Origin: Lutjanus erythropterus | Lineage: Eukaryota; Chordata; Actinopteri; Lutjaniformes; Lutjanidae | Direction of reading: 5' to 3' | Assembly (NCBI GenBank): GCA_020091685.1 | Contig: CM034603.1 | Coordinates: 24,980,595-25,044,594 of the forward strand | Length of the DNA stretch: 64,000 bases | Shown: positions 1-8,583 of the stretch, one piece after another | Numbering within the stretch: the first letter of the stretch is position 1 | How the letters are laid out: the number at the start of each line of letters is the position of its first letter | The notes under the pieces: model-generated | Databases searched by the model: none | What the model saw: the letters and a program-made list of their open reading frames with translations, nothing else | What the model was told of the DNA's origin: nothing | Position numbers and translations under genes: made by a program

Positions 1-2142
1 GATGAGAGATGGACAATGTGCGAGTTTGGATTCAACGAAACACCATGCAGATGAATTTGAGCCACACTGCTGGAACATAAAAGAAGACGACGATGTATAG
101 ACTGGCCTGAGAAGCTGCTGCTGCCTCTCTTAAAGAAGCGAGCATTTCATCCTCTTACCTGAGCTTGACCAGAAATCAAAAGCATGTTCATGTTGTAATT
201 GAACACATTTCTGCCGGTGTTACACCATCCTGCTGTGACACAATGCAGGGCCAGGGATACACGGCTTCCTCCCTGTGTTAATTAATTTCGAGCTCATAAA
301 CTCCAGCCTCTGCTTTTCAGAATTAGTGATATGATTTGAGTCGGCACACCGTGCTTTCACTCCCTCTCCGCTGCTGTCAGTAGAGGAGCAGCAGCATCCA
401 CATGCTCTGAATGCAGAGAACAGTACTGGAGCATGAAAACCACGAGAAGGCATTTTACACCTGGCCATGCATGGTCTGCTCTGCTCCTCTTGGATGAGGC
501 CGGGGTCGGTGGGTGATATTGATTTCAAAGCATTATCTTTTTTCATGGTGCACTATGTTTTTCTGCTGGATCACCACCATTCCTCACCCATCCTACTGGC
601 CATACAGAGCACTACTCAATGTGTGACAGTAGCCTGGAGTTATTATGCGCAGATAACCTTCCCTTCCCTTTATAATCCAAGCAGGCACAAAGGGAAACTA
701 TTCATGATCTGCAATTATGTTTTCTAGATAAGATAAGCGCTCACAATTAACTTAAGGCTTGCCCCAGACATAAGGAGCTTTTCATATCTGCTGACCTAGC
801 CAATCAAACTGCTCCAGGAGCTGCTTTTCAATATCACCATAGCTAAGCCTTTGCCTTTGTGTGGTTCTTTTTTTTTTTCCTCTGTCTTGTTACTTTTAGA
901 CGTTCAGCTCACTCGCGCCCCCCTCTCAGAAGAGCTGAGTTGAACACAAGGGGGCGTAGGCTGCTAAGTTTGCCTCTCCTTGTCCAATCCAGAAACAGCA
1001 GCAACAGCAGAAGCAGCAAGGATAAATTTGATTATGGTGTCATGTCTGACCTTGAGAGGGAACTACACTTAAATTTACATTTCAAGGAGGAATGCCTTAT
1101 TGCATTATTGGCAAGGAAATGTGTGGCTTTCTCCACACACAGCTGCATTAGGAGCTACCGTCCTTTGGCCGAGCAACAGAATGGAGAAGATGTGGATGGC
1201 AGCATGGAGGCTCGTCCAGCTGTTGGATCATGAAGACACAAAGCTGTCTGTTGTTCAAGAGAGTGTTTGTTTGTTTGTTTTTAGCTTCTGCAAAGCAACG
1301 ACTATTCTTCCCAGGGTCTACACATGACGGCAATATAAAAATACACACTGACATTACTCATCACAATCCACTAACATAACACAACATAGTGCATGTTTAC
1401 TGTCAATAAATCAAAAATAAATGGAACAATTCAAATAAACATGAAGAAAATAGACCGTCTTCGACTGAATCTTTCATAATCATCATTTAACACAGAATAC
1501 CCATTGAAATCTCAAAGAATAGTTATTAATTATTACCATTTCTGCCTTTGTAAGACTCTTTTAGCATTTTTAAAGCATAATTTGTTGTCTAATATGATTT
1601 AGGAATTAACTCCATTCTTGTTTTACTCTGTATGTTATCATACATTGAACTGATGTGATTTTGGTATAATAAATACTCCAGCAGAGTGCCTTGTTGAAGA
1701 TTTGTGTGTATTTGTACTAGAGTCCGATCAATATTTCGGTTGACCAAAATTATTGACATTTCACAGCTCTGTTGATTTATATTGGTATTGGCATACATTG
1801 TCCAATATGTGCGGATATGAAAACTTTTTTGCAGAATTGAATGCCGATTGTTTCTGTCTGTTGGCTTTATAGGCAGGTTTTTATGTATATTTAATTCTTT
1901 TTCTTAATTCAGGTTTAATATATACATATATTTTTGCTCTATTTGTGTTTTTTTTAATCTATACTTATTTATAATTATCAAAATGATGGTGAATGTTTAC
2001 AGATATCTTTTCAGTCACTTTGTCACAATTGTTAGCCACTGCAAAAATTATGTTCAAGTATATTCTATATTCTGTACAAAGAATATGAGCTGACAGAACT
2101 GTTTTACTCTCGATATTGTTGGTGGCTGTAAAAGTAAATAAA
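1..2142. other. Intergenic sequence upstream of snai2; no gene recognised
   Basis: No open frame here resembles a known protein and none is supported by paired splice signals. The first 1.3 kb is comparatively low in recognisable repeats and could hold regulatory DNA. An example is 770-850, which has an inverted-CCAAT-like context and mixed composition. From about 1718 the text reads like a decayed fish dispersed repeat with TCCGATCAATATTTCGGTTGACC-like wording that breaks down by about 1860. The rest is AT-rich. That assignment is from memory of the family and is weak. Confidence 0.5.
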
Positions 2143-2376
2143 TCATTGGAGTTTTTGTTTTTTCACTTCAAACCAAGCGAGGCAGTCGTGCATTTTAGTA
2201 AAATTTGTTCTCAACCCAGAAGAAAGAGATACATGTGCCACTTTATTCTGGACCAGTTGCAATTTTCTTGTATTACCTAACAAAGTGTTGGACCAGGATA
2301 CTGAGCAATAATCCAGATGAGACAAAACCAAAGTTTGAATTACTTGTTTGTTTATTGTGGCAGATATTTTGCACAT
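2143..2376 (-). mobile_element. LINE reverse transcriptase C-terminal fragment (degraded)
   Basis: The minus-strand frame reads TLVLSHLDYCSVSWSN followed by KLQLVQNKVA. This is the typical stretch just downstream of the reverse transcriptase core in fish non-LTR retrotransposons of the L2/Rex/Jockey type, where the pattern is L..S.LDYC...W followed by LQ..QN.A.R. Only about 75 codons are recognisable and there is no endonuclease or YxDD core, so this is a dead 5'-truncated remnant. The exact family cannot be named from this piece. Confidence 0.7.
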
Positions 2377-2379
2377 CTT

Positions 2380-4109
2380 TTAATTACAGATTTAAAAAAA
2401 ACATTGCTCATTTTAGTTCCCACTCTCTGATGTGTTTTGTCCCATTTTCTGTCCATGATAACTGCCAAAAGTTTGGCTGCTTCTACCTGCTTTATTAACA
2501 CCTTTTTCCTAATAACATATAACTTTGAACCTAAACAGGAGTTTGTTCCTATTATATTATTATTATTACATTTTGATATATAGAATGCGTATAGGGCAAC
2601 ATACAGACAATAAACCTTCAGTCAAACCATTATCATGATGATTAGGAGTGCTGGCTGGTGTTGGTGGGTGTATTCTCCAATTCAAATATGCCACCCATAC
2701 AGGATAATCAAGTCCCCAGAGGTTTGTAACACAACAATCATCAGTCGCACCGTGCACACTCACTGTGCAGTGATTGCATTAGCAATGGCATTTTAAATAT
2801 TCCTGTCTGTCTCTCCCCGTAGCTCTTGCTCTTTTTCATCTCCTTACACTTCATACTTCCATGATCTCTCTGTAAATACAGGAGCATTTTTCAAATAAAG
2901 CTCTGCACAGTTTGGTTATTTTTAGCTTAGTGTGGAGTTTTAGGTGTAGTTTGCAGAGGACCAGAGGTATGGACTGACAATACTGCAAAAATGTTATTAT
3001 CTGAGTCTATTTTCAAAGGGACTTTAAGCCAGGAATTAAACACTGAACACCCGAAACTGCTGATTAATTGAGTCTAAAATCCATTTCTAATCTCCATTTA
3101 TTGTATCTTATCTGTTTAACCAGTATTAATGGAAAAAATACATTTTTCTAGGTTTAAGTTAGGTTAGTCTTTAGCTTCTGAGGGTTTCTGGTTTGTCTAA
3201 CTACCACTGAATAATGCATTTAAAAATCTAGACATTAGTAAACTTATTTTAAATATTAATTGCTTTTATCACACAGCTTTGTGAAATGCTCGATTTTGAT
3301 TGGTCAGTTAGAGTGTTCTAAGGTGTGTTATTTCTGAATAGCAGACTGTTTCTACGAAGAACAGACCGTTGCTATCAACACAGTTGTGATCATAAACTCT
3401 GGAGCACCAATAAAATATTTTTTTAAATTAATAAAATACTTTTAAAATTAATACTTTTTGTCAAAATATTGATTTTTTTAGTGAGTAGACATGTAGGGAG
3501 GGATCATGTACAGTGAGCAGGTCACCTTACATACTGTCTGGGCTCTCAGTAGCTTATCAGGGTGTCCGATATGATGTCTTACATGTATTTTACACGGTTT
3601 TGTGATTAAAGTTAAACTAAGCTAAACCAAAGTAAACTTTTAGGCTCGGTTGCATCACCAAGGATCAGTTTAAAGTTTTGTTAATTTTTTTGTTATCGCA
3701 AACAATGTAATGTGTTGTTAACGTTTTAGCTGGTTAGCAAACAACATAAGGGTTTATTAATTTTTTAGCTAACTGGCAAACAATGTAATTTTTTGTTAAC
3801 TTTTTAGCTGGCTAGCAAATAATGTACTTTCTAAGTCCCAAAAGGTCCCAATTTAGTTGTTTACTTGTTTATTTTATTTTATTTTATTGATTTATTAATT
3901 AATATTTATTTTTCATCATGCAACAGAGCACTTCTTAATTTTAAACCTAGTTTTGAGAAACTCTCATTAAAATTAATCTAAATTCACCTTTTAGAGTTTT
4001 AGTTTCCTCTGTTGCTGCTGCTCTTCTTGTCACTCGTGTTAACAATCAGTGCCAACTGTATGATGCCATGTAGGCTACACTTGCATCCTTGAAACAAACA
4101 GCAGTCTAA
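2380..4109. other. Upstream AT-rich intergenic sequence with LINE flank and minisatellite
   Basis: No gene is recognised. The stretch is AT-rich, with a short (TTATTATTA) run near 2557-2568 and the minisatellite listed separately at 3678-3833. It lies directly 5' of snai2 and may include distal promoter elements, but no individual site stands out above background. Confidence 0.5.
3678..3833. repeat. Minisatellite, about four 38-40 bp units
   Basis: Four imperfect tandem units share the pattern TTGTTAAC-TTTTTAGCTGG-TAGCAAACAATGTAA, with A/T slippage between copies. The units are about 37, 38, 40 and 39 bp. The array lies 0.6 kb upstream of the snai2 start codon and does not encode anything. 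Confidence 0.7.
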
Positions 4110-4461
4110 CACAAGGCACCTGTCTGACTGGAGTCAATGGCACTAACCCAGCCCCTCAGGGGGGTTGTGCGCTCTTACAGGCTGGAAGCGCATTTTTAAA
4201 GCTCCGAGATTTAATTGGTTTGAGCTCCCAGCATATGTAGATGGCAGCAGTAGTGGCTCCTCCCATGCACCTGATAGGGAGTATTTACAGCTCTTTACAG
4301 CTACTCACTGCACTGTTTCCAAGAGCGCAGCACTGCACCATGACACTCCACTGGACTTAAGCAATAAGGATTTCCGTCTTCACACAGTGAAACTGACGCT
4401 CTCGGCTAATATTTACCAAGAGAAACAAAGTTTACAAAAAGTTGTCCACTTGTTCTCCAAG
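4110..4461 (+). promoter_or_regulatory. snai2: snai2 promoter-proximal region and 5' UTR
   Basis: Seen directly: two CACCTG E-boxes (4117-4122 and 4268-4273), an inverted CCAAT box (ATTGG, 4214-4218), a TTTTTAAA stretch (4193-4200) and a TATTTA stretch (4282-4287). The start codon at 4462 has AAG at -3 to -1, a favourable A at -3. A short upstream ORF (ATG 4340, TAA 4358-4360) lies in the probable 5' UTR. From family knowledge, CAGGTG/CACCTG is the hexamer bound by Snail-family zinc fingers, and Snail genes are reported to regulate themselves through such boxes. The transcription start is not determined; a start near 4300-4330 would fit the weak TATTTA element. Confidence 0.55.
4340..4360 (+). 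other. Short upstream ORF (six codons plus stop) in the probable snai2 5' UTR
   Basis: ATG at 4340-4342 is followed by five sense codons and TAA at 4358-4360. It ends 101 bases before the snai2 start and is in a different frame (4340 versus 4462 differ by 122). If the transcript begins upstream of 4340, this mini-ORF could lower or condition translation. Whether it is transcribed is an inference. Confidence 0.4.
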
Positions 4462-6413
4462 ATGCCACGCTCGTTTCTGGTCAAGAAACACATAAACTCC
4501 GCTAAGAAGCCAAATTATAGTGAGCTGGAGAGCCCAACAGGTAAAGTTTCCGAAGTAAATGAACTGCTCGCAAACTTTTACAAAGTTATTTCTTACATGC
4601 AGTCGCGCTTGCAGAAGTTCATGTTTGCTTTTGTAGATCTGTGCTCCTCGCTCAGACTTTGGCAGGCAGCATGTGATCATTCATTTCTTTTCGCTGTCTT
4701 TATTTTCAGTGTTCTTCACGCCGCACATCTACAGGGGCCTCCCTCTGCCCGTCATCCCCCAGCCGGAGATCCTGAGCCCGGCCGCCTACAGCCCCATCAC
4801 CGTGTGGACTACCAGCAACTTGCCGCTGTCTCCGCTCCCCAGTGACCTCTCCCCCATCTCTGGATACCCCTCATCGCTCTCCGACACCTCCTCCAAAGAC
4901 CACAGCGGCTCCGAGAGCCCGAGGAGTGATGAAGACGAGCAGATGCTGCCCAAGCTGACGGACCCTCACGGGGTGGAGGCAGAGAAATTCCAATGTAGTT
5001 TGTGTAGCAAGTCCTACTCCACGTACTCTGGACTGCTCAAGCATAAACAGCTGCACTGCGACGCCCAGACGAGGAAATCCTTCAGTTGTAAATACTGCGA
5101 GAAGGAGTACGTGAGCCTGGGAGCTCTCAAAATGCACATCAGGACTCACACCTTGCCGTGTGTTTGCAAAATATGCGGGAAAGCTTTCTCCAGACCGTGG
5201 CTGCTCCAGGGACACATCAGGACGCACACCGGTGAGTGGATGGGCACTGACAGAGGGGCCCTCTGAGTGACGAGGCTGAATGGTTGTAGTGGGCTTTAGC
5301 AGGCTCAGACTAATTGTGTTCAACCTCGTACATGATTTAACACCCTTTACAGCTACAGTAGACCCCGTCACTCAGCTCTATTAACTCAGCTCCATTAACC
5401 ATTAGAAGGCTGTTACACTGTAAAAACTAAAAAAAAAAGTTGAGAAAACAAACAGATGTTTGAGATTTGAGTCCAACCCAAACTCTTTAAGTTCTGAAAA
5501 AGTTTTACCAGCTACTGATTGTTGGGATAAGTTACTTGTCTTATTTAGATCAGCTTGAATCTTTAAGTTTTAGACATCCCCTTTCCAAAAAGAAACAGAC
5601 TTTTAACTTTTGCCAAATAATAATGTTTTGTTAATGTAATTCTGTTTCCTTGTTTAGATAAACTTGAGTTTTAGAAAAAAAACCCAACAACATCACACTC
5701 TTAGGTGTGTCAAAAGTTTCATCAACTAATAATGTTTTGTTGAGATAATTTACTTGTTTTATTTAGATAATCTTGAATCTTTGAGTTTTAGACACCACGA
5801 AAAAGTTGCATTTCAAAAATGAAGTGAAAGTGAATAATGGATGATCATTTCATATTCCAAACTGCAACCACTTAATTTTCAACTAAAACCTTTGATTCAA
5901 AACTAAACTTTTCAAAGTGTGTATCTAAAACTAAAAACTCAAAGATTTAAATTTATGTAAAGAAGTTTATCTAAAGAAGAGCTTGGTCTGAAAACTCAAA
6001 AGGTTTTCTCAACTTTTTTTTTGCAGTGTACTTGTTGTAGGGTTGCTTTTTATGAAAAGTATTGCTCTTTCTGACAAATGTCATGTTACAATCACCTCAG
6101 CAGAGTGATTTTCTTTAAAATACCAGCATGAAATAACAGGCCAACGCTCCTCTGTAGCACTATTTCTATTCAAATATGTCTGTGTGTGCTATCTCTGACA
6201 GTGTCTTCTTTCTCATTTCTTCCCCTGACAGGAGAGAAGCCATTCTCCTGCCCTCACTGCAACAGAGCTTTCGCAGACAGGTCCAATCTCAGGGCTCACC
6301 TACAGACCCATTCGGATGTGAAAAAATACCAATGCAAGAACTGCTCCAAAACCTTCTCCAGGATGTCTCTTCTGCACAAGCATGAGGAATCTGGTTGTTG
6401 TGTAGCACACTGA
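4462..6413 (+). CDS. snai2: Zinc-finger transcriptional repressor Snai2 (Slug), three coding exons
   Basis: Coding exons are 4462-4540, 4710-5231 and 6232-6413, giving 260 residues. Introns are GT-AG (gtaaag...tttcag, phase 1; gtgagt...ctgacag, phase 1). Residues 1-9, MPRSFLVKK, are the SNAG motif that recruits LSD1/CoREST-type corepressors in this family. Residues about 60-103 are the Slug-specific Ser/Pro segment, including [13 protein letters not shown]. Five zinc fingers follow: C122/C125/H138/H142, C153/C156/H169/H173, C179/C182/H195/H199, C207/C210/H223/H227 and the atypical C235/C238/H251/C256. The C-terminus is ESGCCVAH. This fixes Slug rather than Snai1 or Snai3. The protein is nuclear, binds CAGGTG E-boxes and represses epithelial genes in neural crest and mesenchyme (family knowledge). 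Human SNAI2 has 268 residues; the eight-residue difference fits a gap after SSL (residues 81-83). M4462 is chosen because SNAG must be N-terminal, although the frame is open back to 4165. Confidence 0.97.
4541..4709 (+). other. snai2 intron 1
   Basis: This 169-bp intron has donor GTAAAG at 4541 and acceptor TATTTTCAG ending at 4709. It splits the codon of Val27 after its first base. It is short and has no recognisable repeat. Confidence 0.92.
5232..6231 (+). other. snai2 intron 2
   Basis: This is a 1000-bp intron with donor GTGAGT at 5232 and acceptor CCCTGACAG ending at 6231. It splits the Gly201 codon between zinc fingers 3 and 4, within the HTGEKPF linker. About 60 percent of it is the inverted-repeat element at 5413-6031. 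Confidence 0.92.
5413..6031. mobile_element. Non-autonomous inverted-repeat element inside snai2 intron 2
   Basis: The left end reads TTACACTGTAAAAACTAAAA followed by AAAAAAGTTGAGAAAAC. The right end reads GGTTTTCTCAACTTTTTTTT then TTGCAGTGTA, which is the inverted complement with few mismatches. Internally there are about three imperfect repeats of a GATAA-CTTGAATCTTTGAGTTTTAGA phrase. No coding capacity is seen. Ends reading ACACTGTAAAAA are common in fish miniature elements (from memory). No clear target-site duplication could be assigned, so the superfamily is left open. Confidence 0.75.
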
Positions 6414-7120
6414 ACTGAACTGGGATACTTTTCCACCAGCAGAAAGAAAAAAAAAAACCCTCCTCTGTTGCTTCTTTATTTTTTTTTTTTCCAGGAGAAC
6501 TGTCAGGGAATCACATCGAGGGGACTTTTTTTTTTAATTTTCTACGAGCGGTCGATTTCATTTCAGAGTGAGAAATAGCTCTCACGTGCTTCTCGTTTCA
6601 AGCAGTTTTTCTGTGATTGCAATCAGTGTCGAGCTTTGTCATGCCATGTACTCAACCTACCTGTGCTATTCATGCACTTTTCTGCATGTCTAGAATGTTT
6701 TATATGCCTTCACAATGTTATCTGCAGTGTTTGTACCAATGTCCTCCACTTTTTTTTATACGAACCACACAAACGATACCAAAAAGGCGCATTATGAGCG
6801 ATAACTAGAGGAATACTGAAGCCATTGTTACTTAGGGAACAAGTGCAAACTTTAGTTTTTAGGGTGAAATTATTATAACTTTTGCACATCAGTCATTAGA
6901 AACAGTTTGCCAGCACTCAAACAGTTTTTCTCAAGTGCCTCAGTTTTATTTGGCAATAATATGTATGTTTCCTTTTTATATTTTTATATATTGAATGTAA
7001 GCGTGACTGAGATGATTGTATATTAACAGTGGAAAACTGTGATGCTGAATGATTTTTGATATTTTCATATTCTCATGACACTTTTAAAAAATAAAGTTTC
7101 ATGAAGTTTTGTATAATTTC
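6414..7120 (+). other. snai2: snai2 3' UTR
   Basis: The 3' UTR begins after TGA (6411-6413) and runs to a cleavage site expected 10-30 bases beyond AATAAA. It is AT-rich with several A and T homopolymers (about 6447-6460, 6478-6492, 6525-6537). No dispersed repeat is recognised in it. The 3' end is inferred from the polyadenylation signal. Confidence 0.75.
7090..7095 (+). promoter_or_regulatory. snai2 polyadenylation signal AATAAA
   Basis: A canonical AATAAA hexamer lies 677 bases after the stop codon, followed by T- and GT-rich sequence (GTTTTGTATAATTT, then TGTTCTGCTTCTG near 7160-7175). It is the first canonical signal downstream of the coding sequence. Confidence 0.8.
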
Positions 7121-7497
7121 CTGGCATCTTTCAACCTGCTTTTTCATCTGTGAAGCCCTTCTGTTCTGCTTCTGTCACACAGCTTCAAACGGAATAACTT
7201 GCACCAAAAAAAGTAAATGATATTTAATCCAGCTTGCACCATCTCATGTTATGGAGATGAGCAGCGAGGAGAGAGGTGACTCAGCTCTGATTCAGGCCTC
7301 AACCTGTTCCCTGTGAACCTGTCCAGACATCAAACAATCTTGAAATTTAACACATACTAGCTATATTGATCTGCACTCACTTGTTATACCCTTTGAGGGG
7401 CCGTGACGTCCTCTTTTTACCCAAGTGTGTGTAAAGTTTAAATGTGAGGGCATTGGTCTTTTTAGGCCTAATTTTGAAACTCATGTCATCGACAGAG
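7121..7497. other. Immediate 3' flank of snai2, no gene
   Basis: This is the short non-repetitive interval between the polyadenylation site and the first dispersed element. Nothing beyond ordinary intergenic sequence is seen. Confidence 0.5.
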
Positions 7498-8583
7498 TTG
7501 GGAGGGTTACTTTAACAATGTACTCCAATAAAATTAGGCCTACTAATAACCTGCTGGAAAATATAGCCTGTAACCTAATACAATCTTATAATAATGTAAC
7601 CTGATTACTTTCTATTGCTTTTAGATTAGCTCATTTCAGTTTTATAGCTAACAGAAGCAGTTGGACTGTATAACCAACATTAGCAATTTCTCCATGTAGC
7701 TAACGTTAGTGGTTGGTCTGTATAAAATAATGTTGAAATTTGGTTAATTAACTGTTTGTCCAGATATTCCTACCTTTGTTATGTGTGTCTGCACATTAAG
7801 ACTAGTAGCAGTAATTAGCATTTTAATGTTACTATTAGGTATGATATTCACACTTAACACTAAAATGTCAAGTAAACTGACATAAACTTATTCTGGGGCT
7901 AATTGTGTTATACACACATCATCCTGGTCACCAGCGTCTCCACCTACAGTCCCAAATATTCTCTAATAATAACAGATTACCAGTTGACAGGTTAGGAAGT
8001 TAGCTGTTTTTCAGCATAGCTAATGTTAGTTGTTGGTCTTTCTGACTATCCTTAGCGGCTGGTCTGTATAGCTAATGTTAACAGTTGATCTGTATACCTA
8101 CCATTTGTGGTTGGTCTGTCTAGTTAGCATTAGCGGTTGTCTGTATTGCTAATATTAGCAGTTGGTCTGTATAGCTAAGATCAACGGTTGGTCCGTGTAG
8201 CCAACATTAGCAGTTGGTCTTTCTAGTGAGCATTAGCAGTTGTCTGTGTAGCTAACATTAGCGGTTCATCTGTATGGCTAAGATTAATGGTTGTTCTTTA
8301 TACCTAACATTAGCGGCTGGTCTGTAAAGCAAACATTAGCAGTTGGTCTGTGTAGCTAACATTAGTGGTTGGTCTGTATGAAATAATACTGAAATTCCCA
8401 CACGGTGAAGCTTCTTTTTTTTCAATAGAGAGAAAATAATGATTTGAAGATTAGCTGGCTTCACATGAGACCAGAGAGGTGTGGTGAGACAATTTATGCA
8501 ATAATAGAATACAGTTACCTTTTTTTTTGGTATCCTGAATACATAACCCTGTTAAATGTAATCTGTTACTCCCTGAGCCTTGC
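7495..8583. mobile_element. Dispersed non-autonomous element (copy 1) with expanded minisatellite
   Basis: The left end reads CAGAGTTGGGAGGGTTACTTT and the right end reads GTAATCTGTTACTCCCTGAG, rough inverted complements. The same ends occur at 45.95-46.7 and 62.9-63.96 kb. In all three copies the body contains TAGCTAACATTAGCGGTTGGTCTG units; here the array is long (see 8006-8377). No protein is encoded. Ends of the form GTTGGG-AG-TTACTTT and TGTTACTCCC are common in fish DNA transposons (from memory). Target duplication is not clear for this copy. Confidence 0.7.
8006..8377. repeat. 26-bp minisatellite, about 14 units
   Basis: The unit is roughly TATAGCTAACATTAGCGGTTGGTCTG (26 bp, shown by consensus key bases TAGCTAAC, ATTAGCGG, TTGGTCTG). 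About fourteen consecutive diverged copies can be read, mostly 25-26 bp. The unit also occurs once or twice in the related elements near 46.3 and 63.05 kb, so the array expanded inside this one copy. Confidence 0.85.

Noticed and set aside
220..546. 108-codon minus-strand open frame
   Set aside because: No similarity to any family I know, no splice pairing, and cysteines without a zinc-finger spacing.
4871..5371. 166-codon minus-strand open frame opposite snai2 exon 2
   Set aside because: It is the antisense shadow of conserved zinc-finger coding sequence and has no similarity of its own.
6617..6808. 63-codon open frame in the snai2 3' UTR
   Set aside because: It is downstream of the stop in the untranslated region and shows no recognisable protein feature.
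8006..8377. Possible CRISPR-like array because of regular 26-bp repeats
   Set aside because: Units are contiguous with no spacers, diverged, and shared with dispersed transposon copies in a vertebrate genome.
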